Origin: Mucilaginibacter sp. 14171R-50
GTDB lineage: Bacteria; Bacteroidota; Bacteroidia; Sphingobacteriales; Sphingobacteriaceae
DNA length: 64,000 nucleotides
Assembly: GCF_010093045.1 (NCBI RefSeq)
Contig: NZ_CP048115.1
Span: 1,798,001-1,862,000 of the forward strand
Direction of reading: 5' to 3'
Shown here piece after piece: positions 51,847 to 61,334 of this stretch (positions are counted from its first letter, which is position 1; each line of letters starts with the position of its first letter). The translations under genes and the position numbers were made by a program. The notes beneath the pieces are model-generated. The model was not told the DNA's origin and made no database searches. It was given only the letters and a program-made list of their open reading frames with translations.

Positions 51847-52032
51847 TTAGCGCTTTTTAAAGTTCTCGACGAGTAGCATCACAAAGCTTATGCAGCCGGC
51901 CAGCCCCAAGCCAGCCGAAGCGCCGTTACAAATATCACGGTAGGTTCCGGGTAGTATAAACAACTCGGCCGAGGCAAAAAGTATAAGCGCTGTGCCTAAC
52001 AGTAAAAAGGTACGGGCAACCTGGTTTTTCAT
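51847..52032 (-). CDS. Small two-helix membrane protein
   Basis: A 61-residue protein with two hydrophobic helices (TFLLLGTALILFASAELFIL and GLGLAGCISFVMLLVENF). No family known to me. It lies 27 bases upstream of recO on the same strand, so it is probably the first gene of that transcript. Confidence 0.65.
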   Translation of the reverse strand: MKNQVARTFLLLGTALILFASAELFILPGTYRDICNGASAGLGLAGCISFVMLLVENFKKR

Positions 52033-52157
52033 CCCTTTTTGAATTACGTTTAAATTAAGCCATTTAGGCTTGTTTAACCATCACAAAGATATTTTATTTA
52101 TGTTAGCAAACGGACACAGGTAAACCAACAAGTATCAAAATTATATGTTATTGTAAG

Positions 52158-52934
52158 ATGGATCTGAAACTGAACAACAAGGTGGCAATTGTACTTGCGG
52201 CCAGCAAGGGCTTAGGCAAGGCTATTGCAATGGCATTATCTGCCGAAGGCGCAAAGGTTATCATTGGCTCTCGTGATGAAGCCGCACTGAACAAAACCGC
52301 TGCGGAAATTAAGCAGACCACCGGTAACGACGTGATAGCCATCCCGGTTGATGTTGCCGACGCTGCACAGGTAACCGATTTTATAAGCAAGGCCGCTGAT
52401 GCTTTTGGTCGTATAGATATTTTGCTAAATAACGCCGGCGGCCCGCCCTTTGACAAGTTTGAAAATTTTGACGATAGCCAATGGCAAAAGGCATTCGAAC
52501 TTAATTTACTGAGTATGGCGCGCACCAGCCGCCTGGTATTACCTCACCTGCAAAAAACAGGCAGCGGGCGCATCATTAATATTATAAGCGGATCGGTTAA
52601 ATCGGTGCTGGCTAATTCTGTGTTATCAACCGCTATGCGCATGGGCGTTGTGGGTATGGCAAAATTGATGGCCGATGAATTCGGCCCTTATAACATCACG
52701 GTAAATAACGTAGCGCCCGGCCTTATCCTTACCGACCGTATAAAACATACGCTGCCAAAAAGTGCCGACCCGGATACGGCGCTGGCCGAAAAAGCCAAAA
52801 CCATCCCGCTTGGCCGTATTGGCAAACCCGAAGAACTGGCCGCGCTGGTGGCGTTCCTGGCATCAGAACAAGCTGCCTATATAAGCGGGCAAACCATACA
52901 GGTTGATGGTGGAGCGGGGCGTAATATTTATTGA
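52158..52934 (+). CDS. Short-chain dehydrogenase/reductase, atypical active site
   Basis: A 258-residue Rossmann-fold SDR, FabG-like in length. The nucleotide-binding turn is AASKGLGKAIA (Ala/Lys in place of the usual TGxxxGIG start), NNAGG and IINIISGSVKS are present, and the C-terminus SGQTIQVDGGAGRNIY is typical. The catalytic YxxxK is missing: the aligned place reads LSTAMRMGVVGMAK. Such variants occur in a named side-branch of SDRs but lack the classical Tyr proton donor. It overlaps the end of the convergent 64-residue gene by seven bases. Confidence 0.85.
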   Translation: MDLKLNNKVAIVLAASKGLGKAIAMALSAEGAKVIIGSRDEAALNKTAAEIKQTTGNDVIAIPVDVADAAQVTDFISKAADAFGRIDILLNNAGGPPFDKFENFDDSQWQKAFELNLLSMARTSRLVLPHLQKTGSGRIINIISGSVKSVLANSVLSTAMRMGVVGMAKLMADEFGPYNITVNNVAPGLILTDRIKHTLPKSADPDTALAEKAKTIPLGRIGKPEELAALVAFLASEQAAYISGQTIQVDGGAGRNIY

Positions 52935-53122
52935 GGTTTTTTACCGTCCAGCCTCTTCTTTTTCATAGCACGGAAACCAATTGCAAGCACACAGCCTATA
53001 GCGGCGCCTATCAATACGTTTTTCCATTGCTGGTTTTGTGCGCCAACAGCATACAGGCTGAAGATGGCAAACAGTATAATGAGCACACCTGCAAATACCA
53101 CCACAAATATCTTAAAATTCAT
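52928..53122 (-). CDS. Small two-helix membrane protein
   Basis: A 64-residue protein with two hydrophobic segments (FKIFVVVFAGVLIILFAIF, VLIGAAIGCVLAIGF) and a basic tail (MKKKRLDGKKPQ). No family known. Its 3' end overlaps the convergent SDR gene by seven bases. It lies 10 bases after the CotH gene, and the two probably share a transcript. Confidence 0.62.
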   Translation of the reverse strand: MNFKIFVVVFAGVLIILFAIFSLYAVGAQNQQWKNVLIGAAIGCVLAIGFRAMKKKRLDGKKPQ

Positions 53123-53132
53123 AACTGCAAAA

Positions 53133-54665
53133 TTACAAATTACTATCCAGCCATGCTACGCGTTGTGTAAGCCAGGTTTTTAATTGCGCAACTTCCCTGG
53201 GGTATGAGCCTAAAACAACCGGGTTAGGCCAAACGTATGTATCCAGAATATTCCATGTAGAAAAATTTTCGTGTGCCGATAAGGTTAAATAAGCCTGGGT
53301 TTGGTCAATGTTCTTATACATGGCCGGTATGCCGTTAGCTTTTAAGAATTGCCAGCGTGCTTTCACTTTTGCCGCAAACGCAGCGTCCTGAAACAGGCGG
53401 TTAAACCACGGCCCGGTACGTACCCACCAACCATCGGGTTTAGTAGCGTCGCTGTAATCAACATTTCCAGCGCCCAGGTCAAAATCCCAGGCGGGGCCCA
53501 TACCCAATTTGCCGCCCCTGTCTTTATAATAAAACATACTGCTAAAGTTTGCCGCGTCCTGGTTCTTAAATAATTCGTTGACCAGGAACCAGTTGATGAA
53601 CGAGTCGGTATTGATATACCTGGCATAGCCATTTACAGGATCGGCGAAGTTTGCTGCAAATATGGCATTTTCGGTATCCTGAATATAGGTTTTAATATAA
53701 GCCATTTGGGCCGGAGTAATGCTTCCGGGCTCCTTTACCGTAAAGGGCAGGTTTGCATTTGTTGTAAACCGGTTTTCATCTTCCTGCCGCTGGTCAAGCT
53801 CTAATAAATAGCCGCCTGTAATGTTAGGATCGGCGTTATCTCCGCTTTTTATTTCGGTGATGTTAACGCGTCCGGGATTTACTTCTACCTGTTCGGTTAG
53901 CATATAATTACCCACGTAGCTGCCATTCATTACCACTTCAACAAATATCCCATGCGGGGTAAAATCGCCGTTAAGGCTTTGCGCCACACCATCGGCAATA
54001 TAGTTACGCATAAGTGTTTTATCAGAATAGTTGGCGAGCAGTACCCAGTTTTTAGCGGCGGGCAAACCCAGCACTTTTGCCTTCGAATTGAATTTTAAGC
54101 GATATGGCTTTTTGGGGTGTAAAACCCAGGTAGAGTTACCCCGGCCTTTTATTTGTAGTGCAATATCGTTTGTTTCCTGTTCATAAAGCCCGTTGGTGTT
54201 TATATTAAGTGTGCCGGTAACATAATCGTCTTTTGATACCACCGGGGCCGATGTTGTAAGGTTAAATATGGGCAGGCCGGTAAAGTTAAATATGCTAACC
54301 GTATAATCGGTAGTGCTGCCTTTAGAGTCGGTTATAGAGTAAATCACCGGTTTGCTAAAATCGTTTGATGTTACACCGCTTTTTTGTACCACGCCATTAA
54401 CCTTCACTATCGATGCATTATCTTTTAGCTTGTAGGATAATATCAACTCGTGCAGGGATTTTGTACCGGGAGTATACCCTTTTATCCTGGTACCCTCTAT
54501 AGTTAAAACAACATCGGTAAAAATCTGGTCCGGGTTTTTAGCAGCTTCTATTTTAAATTCAAACTTGCTTACAACGGGTTCTATAACCGGCGGAATGATC
54601 ACCGAATCTTTTTTACACCCAAAAACTAATAACAGAAAGCAAACTGAGGTAATGTGTCTCTTCAT
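53133..54665 (-). CDS. CotH kinase family lipoprotein
   Basis: A 510-residue lipoprotein (lipobox FGC, Cys17) with an N-terminal Ig-like segment (residues 35-130) and a CotH domain from about 170. CotH landmarks are IALQIKGRGNSTWVLHPKKP (ligand of the ATP site), LLANYSDKTLMRNY, FVEVVMNGSYVGNYMLTEQV and the metal-binding MGPAWDFDLGAGN. CotH proteins of spore coats are atypical protein kinases; Bacteroidota members are exported and their substrates are unknown. Opposite in direction to the HAD gene. Confidence 0.9.
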   Translation of the reverse strand: MKRHITSVCFLLLVFGCKKDSVIIPPVIEPVVSKFEFKIEAAKNPDQIFTDVVLTIEGTRIKGYTPGTKSLHELILSYKLKDNASIVKVNGVVQKSGVTSNDFSKPVIYSITDSKGSTTDYTVSIFNFTGLPIFNLTTSAPVVSKDDYVTGTLNINTNGLYEQETNDIALQIKGRGNSTWVLHPKKPYRLKFNSKAKVLGLPAAKNWVLLANYSDKTLMRNYIADGVAQSLNGDFTPHGIFVEVVMNGSYVGNYMLTEQVEVNPGRVNITEIKSGDNADPNITGGYLLELDQRQEDENRFTTNANLPFTVKEPGSITPAQMAYIKTYIQDTENAIFAANFADPVNGYARYINTDSFINWFLVNELFKNQDAANFSSMFYYKDRGGKLGMGPAWDFDLGAGNVDYSDATKPDGWWVRTGPWFNRLFQDAAFAAKVKARWQFLKANGIPAMYKNIDQTQAYLTLSAHENFSTWNILDTYVWPNPVVLGSYPREVAQLKTWLTQRVAWLDSNL

Positions 54666-54771
54666 TTAACGCGTTTATAATCTGCAAGATATTAAAAAAA
54701 AGATGCAACTATGCGGTAAGATACACCCGCAGGTGTTGAAAAATGTTTGCAGGTTATTTATACTTGCACAG

Positions 54772-55389
54772 ATGGATAAAACATTATCAACTCAAAAATA
54801 TAAAGCTTTAACAAAGCTTGCTGCCGGCGATTACCAGGCCTTTTTATACGATTGTGACGGCACCCTTGCAGATAACATGGGCGCTCATAAAAACAGCTAC
54901 ATACGGGTAGCTGCGGATGACGGCGTAGTGATAGACGGAGATATTATTGACGAATTTGCCGGCCTGCCTATACTTAATGTTGTCGACGAAATAAACAAAC
55001 GTTACAACACCACCTTTGAACCTGCCGATTTTGCAGCCCGTAAGCACAAGATATTTTTTAATGAGTATATTGAACAAACCCAGCCTATAGAGTATGTGGT
55101 GAACCATTTAAAGAGCCATGCGGGAAAGATTAAAATAGGAGTGGTATCTGGCGGCAGCCGTAACTCGGTAACCAAAACGCTGCAGGTACTGGGCATTTAC
55201 GATCTGGTTGAAGTGTTGATATGCGCAGGCGAAACCGAACGCGGAAAGCCCTTTGCCGATCCGTTTTTAGTCGCTGCCGAACAGTTGGGTGTTGAGCCTC
55301 GCCACTGCCTGGTTTTTGAAGATGGCGAACCTGGCGTACAAGCAGCCGAAGCAGCCGGCATGCAGTGGATTAGGATTGATAAGGTGTAA
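54772..55389 (+). CDS. HAD family phosphatase (beta-phosphoglucomutase-like)
   Basis: A 205-residue haloacid dehalogenase-superfamily hydrolase, subfamily IA. Motif I FLYDCDGTLAD gives the nucleophile Asp27 and acid Asp29; motif II IGVVSGGSRNSV; motif III Lys in GKPFADPFL; motif IV VFEDGEPGVQAAEAAGM. It resembles YqaB/fructose-1-phosphatase-type or beta-phosphoglucomutase-like enzymes that act on sugar phosphates. I chose the ATG at 54772; the frame is open from 54703 but the added 23 residues are not family-like. Confidence 0.9.
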   Translation: MDKTLSTQKYKALTKLAAGDYQAFLYDCDGTLADNMGAHKNSYIRVAADDGVVIDGDIIDEFAGLPILNVVDEINKRYNTTFEPADFAARKHKIFFNEYIEQTQPIEYVVNHLKSHAGKIKIGVVSGGSRNSVTKTLQVLGIYDLVEVLICAGETERGKPFADPFLVAAEQLGVEPRHCLVFEDGEPGVQAAEAAGMQWIRIDKV

Positions 55390-55397
55390 TTAAAAAA

Positions 55398-55494
55398 CGT
55401 CATTGCGAGGTACGAAGCAATCTCTTCAGGATCGGTATACAACTTGCATAGCCGATTTGCTTAAAGAGATTGCTTCGTACCTCGCAATGACACG
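55398..55494. repeat. Inverted-repeat unit, CGTCATTGCGAGG family
   Basis: Left arm CGTCATTGCGAGGTACGAAG plus CAATCTCTT and its inverted copy ending CTCGCAATGACACG flank a 37-base spacer. The family is known to be dispersed in many bacterial genomes. It lies between the convergent HAD and M28 genes. Confidence 0.9.
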
Positions 55495-55512
55495 TCGGTC
55501 ACTTATAAGCGT

Positions 55513-57162
55513 TTATTTATTCCCCATCATTTTATCCCTTACCGCCTTAAACTCCGAGCCTTTTTTCCAGCCAGGGAAGGTGGTTTCGTTGCTTAGCTTA
55601 ACGCCAAGTTGGTACATCAGGTTGGCGGTTTGGGCCATGCCTTTCGTGTCCATAGCTTCGCTGTACTCGTCTGATGGCTGGTGGTAATGTTGCTCGTTGT
55701 ATTCCTTAGCTTTTTCCTTGCCAAATTCTTCGCCGCGCTGGATGCTTTTTGAGCCGTTATGCAGATCGAGCGCCGGTACGCCCACCTTAGCAAAGTTAAA
55801 ATGATCTGACCGGTAGTAGCTGCCCGAACCCGGTGTTTCATCACCCACAACATCCCAGCCTTTTGGTTTGGTGAGTGCTATTACATAGTCGTCCAGATCG
55901 TTCTGCCCTTTGCCGGTGATAGAAAAGTTGCTGGTTTCGCCAAAATCTGATAAGGCGTCAATATTAAGGTTGGCAACAGTTTTATTTAGGGGATAGATAG
56001 GGTGGGTAGCATAATATTCCGACCCTAATAAACCCTGTTCCTCGGCAGTAACCGCAAGGAAAACGATCGAACGTTCCGGTTTGGTTTTTTGCTGTGTGAA
56101 CTTTTTAGCAACGGCCAAAACAGCAGCTACGCCACTGGCATTATCAACCGCGCCATTGTAAATGCTGTCGCCTTTTGCATCAGGTTTGCCAATGCCAAAA
56201 TGGTCCCAATGTGCGGTATATAAAATGGTTTCGTCCGGCCGCGCGGATCCTGTTAAACGGGCTATCACGTTGTGCGATTTAGAGTATTTGAGCGTATTTT
56301 TTAAATTTAATGATACGGTGCTTTTCAACGGTACTGCCTTAAAACCTTTTTTACGGGCATACTCGCGGATATCGCCATTGACGCCCGCGGCCGATAGCAA
56401 TTTTGTGGCAGCCTCTTCGCTCATCCAGCCTTCAACCATGCAGCGGTTCATGTGTTTATCTGCCTGCTGCAGGTAAAGCTTTGATCCGGTAAAGCTGTTT
56501 TGAATTACCTGCCAGCCGTAGCTTGCCGGGTCCGTTTGGTGAACGATAATAACACCGGCCGCGCCCTGCCGCGCGGCTTCTTCATATTTATAGGTCCAAC
56601 GGCCATAATAACTCATGGTATCGCCCTTAAATAGCTTTTCTTTGGCCTTAAAGCCCGGGTCGTTAACCAAAACAATAACCGTTTTACCCTTTACATCAAG
56701 GCCTTTATAATCGTTCCAGCCGTACTCTGGCGCAACCACGCCAAAGCCCGCAAAAATTAACGGAGAGTTTTTTAAACTCAGGCTGTCCAACTCGCGGCGG
56801 GTCGATGCTACAAAGTCAACACCCGGTTTAAGGGATGTTGTTGCCGCTCCACTTATCCTCATTTCCTGCGAGGCAGAGGTTATCTCAACCAGCGGTACCT
56901 CCTGAAAGTAACTGCCATTGTTGCCCGGCTCAAGCCCCAGCTTTTTGAATTCCCGGGCTATATAGGCAATGGTTTTATCCTCGCCCCGGGTAAACGGCTT
57001 ACGGCCTAATAAACTATCATTGGCCAAAACAGCAATATGATGGCGTATATCGGCAGCCATGCCCGTATCCGGGGTTGTAACGATGGTTGTTTTCTTTTCG
57101 TTACCTGCACAACTGGCCAGGAGGGTGGCAGCGGTCAAAAAGCTTATGAAGTTTAGTTTCAT
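55513..57162 (-). CDS. M28 family metallopeptidase, lipoprotein
   Basis: A 549-residue lipoprotein (lipobox LASC, Cys18) with a PA domain insert (residues 120-215: VVAPEYGWNDYKGLDVKGKT, ARQGAAGVIIVHQTDP). The M28 dizinc site: HWDHFGIG (His, Asp), DNASGVAAVLAVA (Asp), EEQGLLGSEYY (Glu pair), DALSDFGE and DLHNG (His near the C-terminus). Such enzymes are aminopeptidases or carboxypeptidases of the periplasm or outer membrane. Convergent with the HAD gene. Confidence 0.94.
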   Translation of the reverse strand: MKLNFISFLTAATLLASCAGNEKKTTIVTTPDTGMAADIRHHIAVLANDSLLGRKPFTRGEDKTIAYIAREFKKLGLEPGNNGSYFQEVPLVEITSASQEMRISGAATTSLKPGVDFVASTRRELDSLSLKNSPLIFAGFGVVAPEYGWNDYKGLDVKGKTVIVLVNDPGFKAKEKLFKGDTMSYYGRWTYKYEEAARQGAAGVIIVHQTDPASYGWQVIQNSFTGSKLYLQQADKHMNRCMVEGWMSEEAATKLLSAAGVNGDIREYARKKGFKAVPLKSTVSLNLKNTLKYSKSHNVIARLTGSARPDETILYTAHWDHFGIGKPDAKGDSIYNGAVDNASGVAAVLAVAKKFTQQKTKPERSIVFLAVTAEEQGLLGSEYYATHPIYPLNKTVANLNIDALSDFGETSNFSITGKGQNDLDDYVIALTKPKGWDVVGDETPGSGSYYRSDHFNFAKVGVPALDLHNGSKSIQRGEEFGKEKAKEYNEQHYHQPSDEYSEAMDTKGMAQTANLMYQLGVKLSNETTFPGWKKGSEFKAVRDKMMGNK

Positions 57163-57250
57163 GGTTCAGAATGTTTGTAGATCAAATATAGGAAAGCTTT
57201 GGATTGTTTGCAGGTGCTAATGGTAAAGGCTTGGTTACACGGGCGGCGAT

Positions 57251-57425
57251 AACTCACCCCGCGACACTACGTGCGCGACCCTCTCTACGCTTGCGTAAAG
57301 AGGGTTTAGAAGATTAAAAAACCTCCCCTCTCTGCTGCGCAAAGAGGGTAACAGCTTTTTGTTTTGCAAAGAGAGTGACTCTTACACCCCCTCTTTGCGC
57401 AGCAGAAAGGGGGCAGGGGGTGAGC
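57251..57425. repeat. Compound inverted-repeat unit, CTCACCCCG family
   Basis: Outer arms ACTCACCCCG and GGGGGTGAGCC; inside, CTACGCTTGCGTAAAGAGGG, CTGCTGCGCAAAGAGGG and its inverted copy CCCTCTTTGCGCAGCAG. It looks like two nested or fused copies, between ileS and the M28 gene. Confidence 0.8.
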
Positions 57426-57534
57426 CAACCCGGCAAAGCATTATATACGGCATGCGTGTCCGGATAAATCCCATCCTATCAAAATCTCTCCGTCATAATT
57501 ACCCTATTAACTATCATTTAATAATAAAAATCCG

Positions 57535-57542
57535 TATTTTTG
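57535..57542 (+). promoter_or_regulatory. Promoter -7 box (TATTTTTG) of ileS
   Basis: TAnnTTTG match 30 bases upstream of the ATG; it overlaps a spurious upstream TTG start and supports the ATG at 57573. Confidence 0.5.
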
Positions 57543-57572
57543 CAACCTTTAAAATTCGAGGCGAACATATTG

Positions 57573-60500
57573 ATGTACAAGGAATATAAGCAGTTAAATC
57601 TATCGCAAACAGGTAAAGAAGTGCTGGATTTCTGGAAACAGAACGGCATATTCGCAAAAAGTATCAGCAGCAGGCCGGCAAGCAAGCCGTATACCTTTTA
57701 TGAAGGGCCGCCAAGCGCCAATGGTATGCCGGGTATTCACCACGTAATGGCCCGCTCCATCAAAGATATTTTTTGCCGTTATAAAACCCTTAAGGGGTAC
57801 CAGGTTAAACGCAAAGGCGGCTGGGATACCCATGGCCTGCCTATTGAACTTGCTGTTGAAAAAGCCCTGGGTATAACCAAAGATGATATTGGTAAAAAAA
57901 TATCGGTAAAAGAATACAACGATGCCTGCCGCAAGGAGGTAATGCGTTATACCGATATCTGGAATGATCTTACCGAAAAGATGGGGTATTGGGTCGACCT
58001 TGAAAACCCGTACATCACCTACGAGAACGAATACATTGAAACCCTTTGGTGGATACTGAAACAATTGTACGATAAAGACCTGCTTTACAAAGGCTATACC
58101 GTACAGCCGTATTCGCCAAAATCGGGCACCGGCCTTAGCTCGCACGAGTTGAACCAGCCGGGCACCTACAAAATGGTAAAAGACACTACCATTGTCGCCC
58201 AGTTTAAGGTAAAGAATGACAGCGATTCAGCCTTTTTATTTGACGGTGTAAGCAGCGATGTGTTTATCCTGGCCTGGACGACCACCCCATGGACATTGCC
58301 GTCAAACTGCGCATTAGCCGTTGGCGAAAGCATCAGCTACGTACAGATAAACACCTTTAATCCTTATACCTACGAACCCATTAGCGTGGTGTTGGCTAAG
58401 GACCTGGTGAAGAAATACTTTAAGGCCGAGGGTGAGAACGCATCTTTTGAAGATTACAAAGGCGGCGATAAAATTATACCCTGGACATTGACCCGCGAGT
58501 TTAAGGGTACCGACCTGCTGGATATTCACTACGAGCAGCTAATGCCGTACGTAACAAATGCGGAATTGGAGCAAAACGCTTTCCGTGTGATCCCGGCTGA
58601 TTTTGTTACTACCGAGGATGGTACAGGCATTGTGCACACCGCATCGGTTTTTGGTGCGGATGACTTTAGAGCATGTAAGGAGAATAACGTGCCATCGGTA
58701 ATGGTAAGGGACGAGAACGGTAAAGAAGTGCCTTTGGTTGATAAACAAGGCCGCTTTGTTGAAGAGGTTACCGATTTTGCCGGCCGTTACGTAAAAGAAG
58801 AATACTATTCCAACGAAGACCGTGCAGCGGAAGGGTTTAAACCGACTGATGTACTCATCTCTATAAAGTTAAAGACCGAGAACAAAGCATTCGACGTTAA
58901 AAAATACGAGCACAGCTACCCCCACTCGTGGCGCTCAGATGAACCTATACTTTACTATCCCTTAGACAGCTGGTTCATCCGCACCACAGCGGTGAAGGAT
59001 AAAATGGTTGCGCTGAATAAAACCATTAACTGGAAGCCCGAAAGTACCGGTACAGGCCGTTTTGGTAACTGGCTGGAGAATTTGGTTGACTGGAACCTGT
59101 CGCGTTCGCGCTACTGGGGTACCCCGCTGCCTATCTGGCGCGAGGAAGATGGCAAAGAAGAAAAGTGCATTGGTTCGATACAAGAACTGAACGCCGAGAT
59201 ACAAAGATCAATTGAGGCCGGTTTAATGCCTGCGGGCTTTAAACTGGAAGACATGCACCGCCCTTATGTGGACGATGTAATATTAACATCATCGACCGGC
59301 AAACGCATGCTACGCGAACCCGACCTGATTGACGTTTGGTTTGACAGCGGCGCCATGCCTTACGCACAATGGCACTTTCCGTTTGAAAATAAAGAAGAAT
59401 TTAAAAATGCTTATCCGGCAGATTTTATTGCTGAAGGGGTTGACCAAACCCGCGGCTGGTTCTTTACACTGCACGCCATAGCGGTAATGCTGAGCGAAGC
59501 GAGCGACGAAGTAAAAGCCATTAACGAGCAGGTAGGCAACAAAGGCGTTGCGTTCAAGAACGTGGTATCAAACGGTTTGGTGCTCGATAAGAACGGTAAC
59601 AAAATGTCAAAACGTTTGGGCAATGGCGTAGATCCGTTTGAGACCATCGAGCAGTTTGGCGCCGATGCTGCCCGCTGGTATATGATCAGTAACGCGGCCC
59701 CATGGGATAACCTGAAATTTAATATCGAAGGGCTGGACGAGGTTCGCCGTAAATTTTTCGGTACACTGTACAATACTTACTCGTTTTTTGTGCTTTATGC
59801 CAACATCGATAAGTTTAAGTACGAGGAAGCCGAGATAGCGATAGAGGACCGCCCCGAGCTTGACCGTTGGATCATATCGCTGTTAAACACCCTTAGCAAG
59901 GAGGTTGATGACTATTACGCCGATTTTGAACCAACCAAAGCGGCCCGTGCCATACAGGAATTTGTTGACGCTCACTTTAGCAACTGGTACATCAGGCTAA
60001 GTCGCCGCCGTTTCTGGCGGTCAGATAACTCTGAAGATAAGCTCTCGGCATACCAAACGCTTTACACCTGTTTAATAACCATCAGCAAGTTAATGGCGCC
60101 TATTGCACCGTTCTTTGCCGAGCGTTTATATACCGACCTGAACAGCGTTACCGGTAAAGAGGAGTTTGAATCGGTACACCTGGCGTACTACCCCGAATAC
60201 CATAACGACCTGGTTGATACCGCCCTGGAAGAACGCATGCAGTTGGCGCAGGATATTTCATCACTGGTGTTATCGCTTCGTAAAAAAATAGAGGTGCCTG
60301 TGCGCCGGCCGTTGAGCAAGATTTTATTGCCAATACTGGATAAGAAATTTAAAGCACAGATAGAGAAGGTGAAAGAGCTGATCCTATCAGAGACCAACAT
60401 TAAGGATATTGAATACATCACCGATGCTGCCGGTTTTATCAAGAAAAAGATAAAACCCAACTTTAAAGCTTTGGGCGCCAAGGTAGGAAAGGATATGAAA

Positions 60501-60956
60501 GATGTGGCCGCTGCTATCAATGGGTTTGATCAGCAACAGATAACCGAATTGGAAACAAACGGCTCTATCCTGATACTTGATGCTAAACACTCGATACTAC
60601 TTTCTGACGTGGAAATTATAGCCGAAGATGTACCTGGATGGCAGGTTGCAAATTTAGGAAAACTAACCGTGGCTTTAGATGTTACGATAACCGATGAGTT
60701 GAAAGAGGAGGGTATTGCAAGGGAATTTGTAAACCGTATACAAAATAACCGTAAAGATAAAGGATTAGAAGTAACCGACCGCATAAACGTAAGTGTGAGT
60801 TGCGGCACCGGTATCTGGAAAGCACTGGAAAATAATTTATCATATATTTGCGCCGAAATTTTAGCAGACAGCCTTGTGCTTGATAATCAGCTATCTGAAG
60901 GCGTTAAGGCCGTGATTGATGAGAACGAAATTTTGATCGCTATAAGTAAAAGTTAA
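57573..60956 (+). CDS. ileS: Isoleucine-tRNA ligase
   Basis: A 1127-residue class I aminoacyl-tRNA synthetase charging tRNA-Ile. HIGH-type motif PPSANGMPGIHHVMAR (46-61), TWKGGWDTHGLPIE-like GGWDTHGLPIELAVEKALG, editing domain in the middle (WTTTPWTLPSNCALAVG), DQTRGWFFTLH and KMSKR (677-681) are all present; the anticodon domain follows, with a C-terminal extension (IARE...NRIQNNRKDKGLEVTD). Length suggests the longer type-2 (eukaryote-like) group. The ATG at 57573 was preferred over a TTG at 57540. Followed with no gap by the DksA-like gene. Confidence 0.97.
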   Translation: MYKEYKQLNLSQTGKEVLDFWKQNGIFAKSISSRPASKPYTFYEGPPSANGMPGIHHVMARSIKDIFCRYKTLKGYQVKRKGGWDTHGLPIELAVEKALGITKDDIGKKISVKEYNDACRKEVMRYTDIWNDLTEKMGYWVDLENPYITYENEYIETLWWILKQLYDKDLLYKGYTVQPYSPKSGTGLSSHELNQPGTYKMVKDTTIVAQFKVKNDSDSAFLFDGVSSDVFILAWTTTPWTLPSNCALAVGESISYVQINTFNPYTYEPISVVLAKDLVKKYFKAEGENASFEDYKGGDKIIPWTLTREFKGTDLLDIHYEQLMPYVTNAELEQNAFRVIPADFVTTEDGTGIVHTASVFGADDFRACKENNVPSVMVRDENGKEVPLVDKQGRFVEEVTDFAGRYVKEEYYSNEDRAAEGFKPTDVLISIKLKTENKAFDVKKYEHSYPHSWRSDEPILYYPLDSWFIRTTAVKDKMVALNKTINWKPESTGTGRFGNWLENLVDWNLSRSRYWGTPLPIWREEDGKEEKCIGSIQELNAEIQRSIEAGLMPAGFKLEDMHRPYVDDVILTSSTGKRMLREPDLIDVWFDSGAMPYAQWHFPFENKEEFKNAYPADFIAEGVDQTRGWFFTLHAIAVMLSEASDEVKAINEQVGNKGVAFKNVVSNGLVLDKNGNKMSKRLGNGVDPFETIEQFGADAARWYMISNAAPWDNLKFNIEGLDEVRRKFFGTLYNTYSFFVLYANIDKFKYEEAEIAIEDRPELDRWIISLLNTLSKEVDDYYADFEPTKAARAIQEFVDAHFSNWYIRLSRRRFWRSDNSEDKLSAYQTLYTCLITISKLMAPIAPFFAERLYTDLNSVTGKEEFESVHLAYYPEYHNDLVDTALEERMQLAQDISSLVLSLRKKIEVPVRRPLSKILLPILDKKFKAQIEKVKELILSETNIKDIEYITDAAGFIKKKIKPNFKALGAKVGKDMKDVAAAINGFDQQQITELETNGSILILDAKHSILLSDVEIIAEDVPGWQVANLGKLTVALDVTITDELKEEGIAREFVNRIQNNRKDKGLEVTDRINVSVSCGTGIWKALENNLSYICAEILADSLVLDNQLSEGVKAVIDENEILIAISKS

Positions 60957-61334
60957 ATGGAAAACGAAAAAACAAGGTATTCTGATTCGGAATTAAAAGA
61001 ATTCAAGGACCTATTATTAGAAAAATTACGCAGCTCTAAAGAAGAGTTGAGCGCACTGGCTACGTCGCTAAGCTCGCCGAACGCGAACGGTACTGATGAT
61101 ACTGCGGGTACGTATAAAACACTTGAAGATGGATCTGCGACGTTAGAGAAAGAACAGATAAACCAATTGGCTGCCCGCCAGAAGAAATTTATTGAGCAGT
61201 TAGAAGCCGCTTTGGTTCGTATCGAAAACAAAACCTATGGCATTTGCCGCGAAACCGGTAAGCTTATTCCAAAAGAGCGCCTGCGTGCTGTTCCGCACAC
61301 AACGCTTACTATGGAAGCTAAATTAAAGCAATAA
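60957..61334 (+). CDS. TraR/DksA family protein without zinc-finger cysteines
   Basis: A 125-residue DksA/TraR-like protein: coiled-coil region (LKEFKDLLLEKLRSSKEELS, KEQINQLAARQKKFIEQLEA) and the C-terminal YGICRETGKLIPKERLRAVP. Canonical members have four zinc Cys; here only one remains, and the pocket is filled by Lys and Arg, as is common in the Bacteroidota branch. It may bind RNA polymerase in the secondary channel, perhaps without ppGpp dependence (inference). It is coupled to ileS with no gap and runs directly into lspA. Confidence 0.87.
   Translation: MENEKTRYSDSELKEFKDLLLEKLRSSKEELSALATSLSSPNANGTDDTAGTYKTLEDGSATLEKEQINQLAARQKKFIEQLEAALVRIENKTYGICRETGKLIPKERLRAVPHTTLTMEAKLKQ

Noticed and set aside
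55403..55687. 94-residue plus-strand ORF
   Set aside because: It starts within an inverted repeat and runs antisense into the M28 gene.
57359..57589. 76-residue plus-strand ORF before ileS
   Set aside because: Made of repeat sequence and the ileS promoter region; no coding character.
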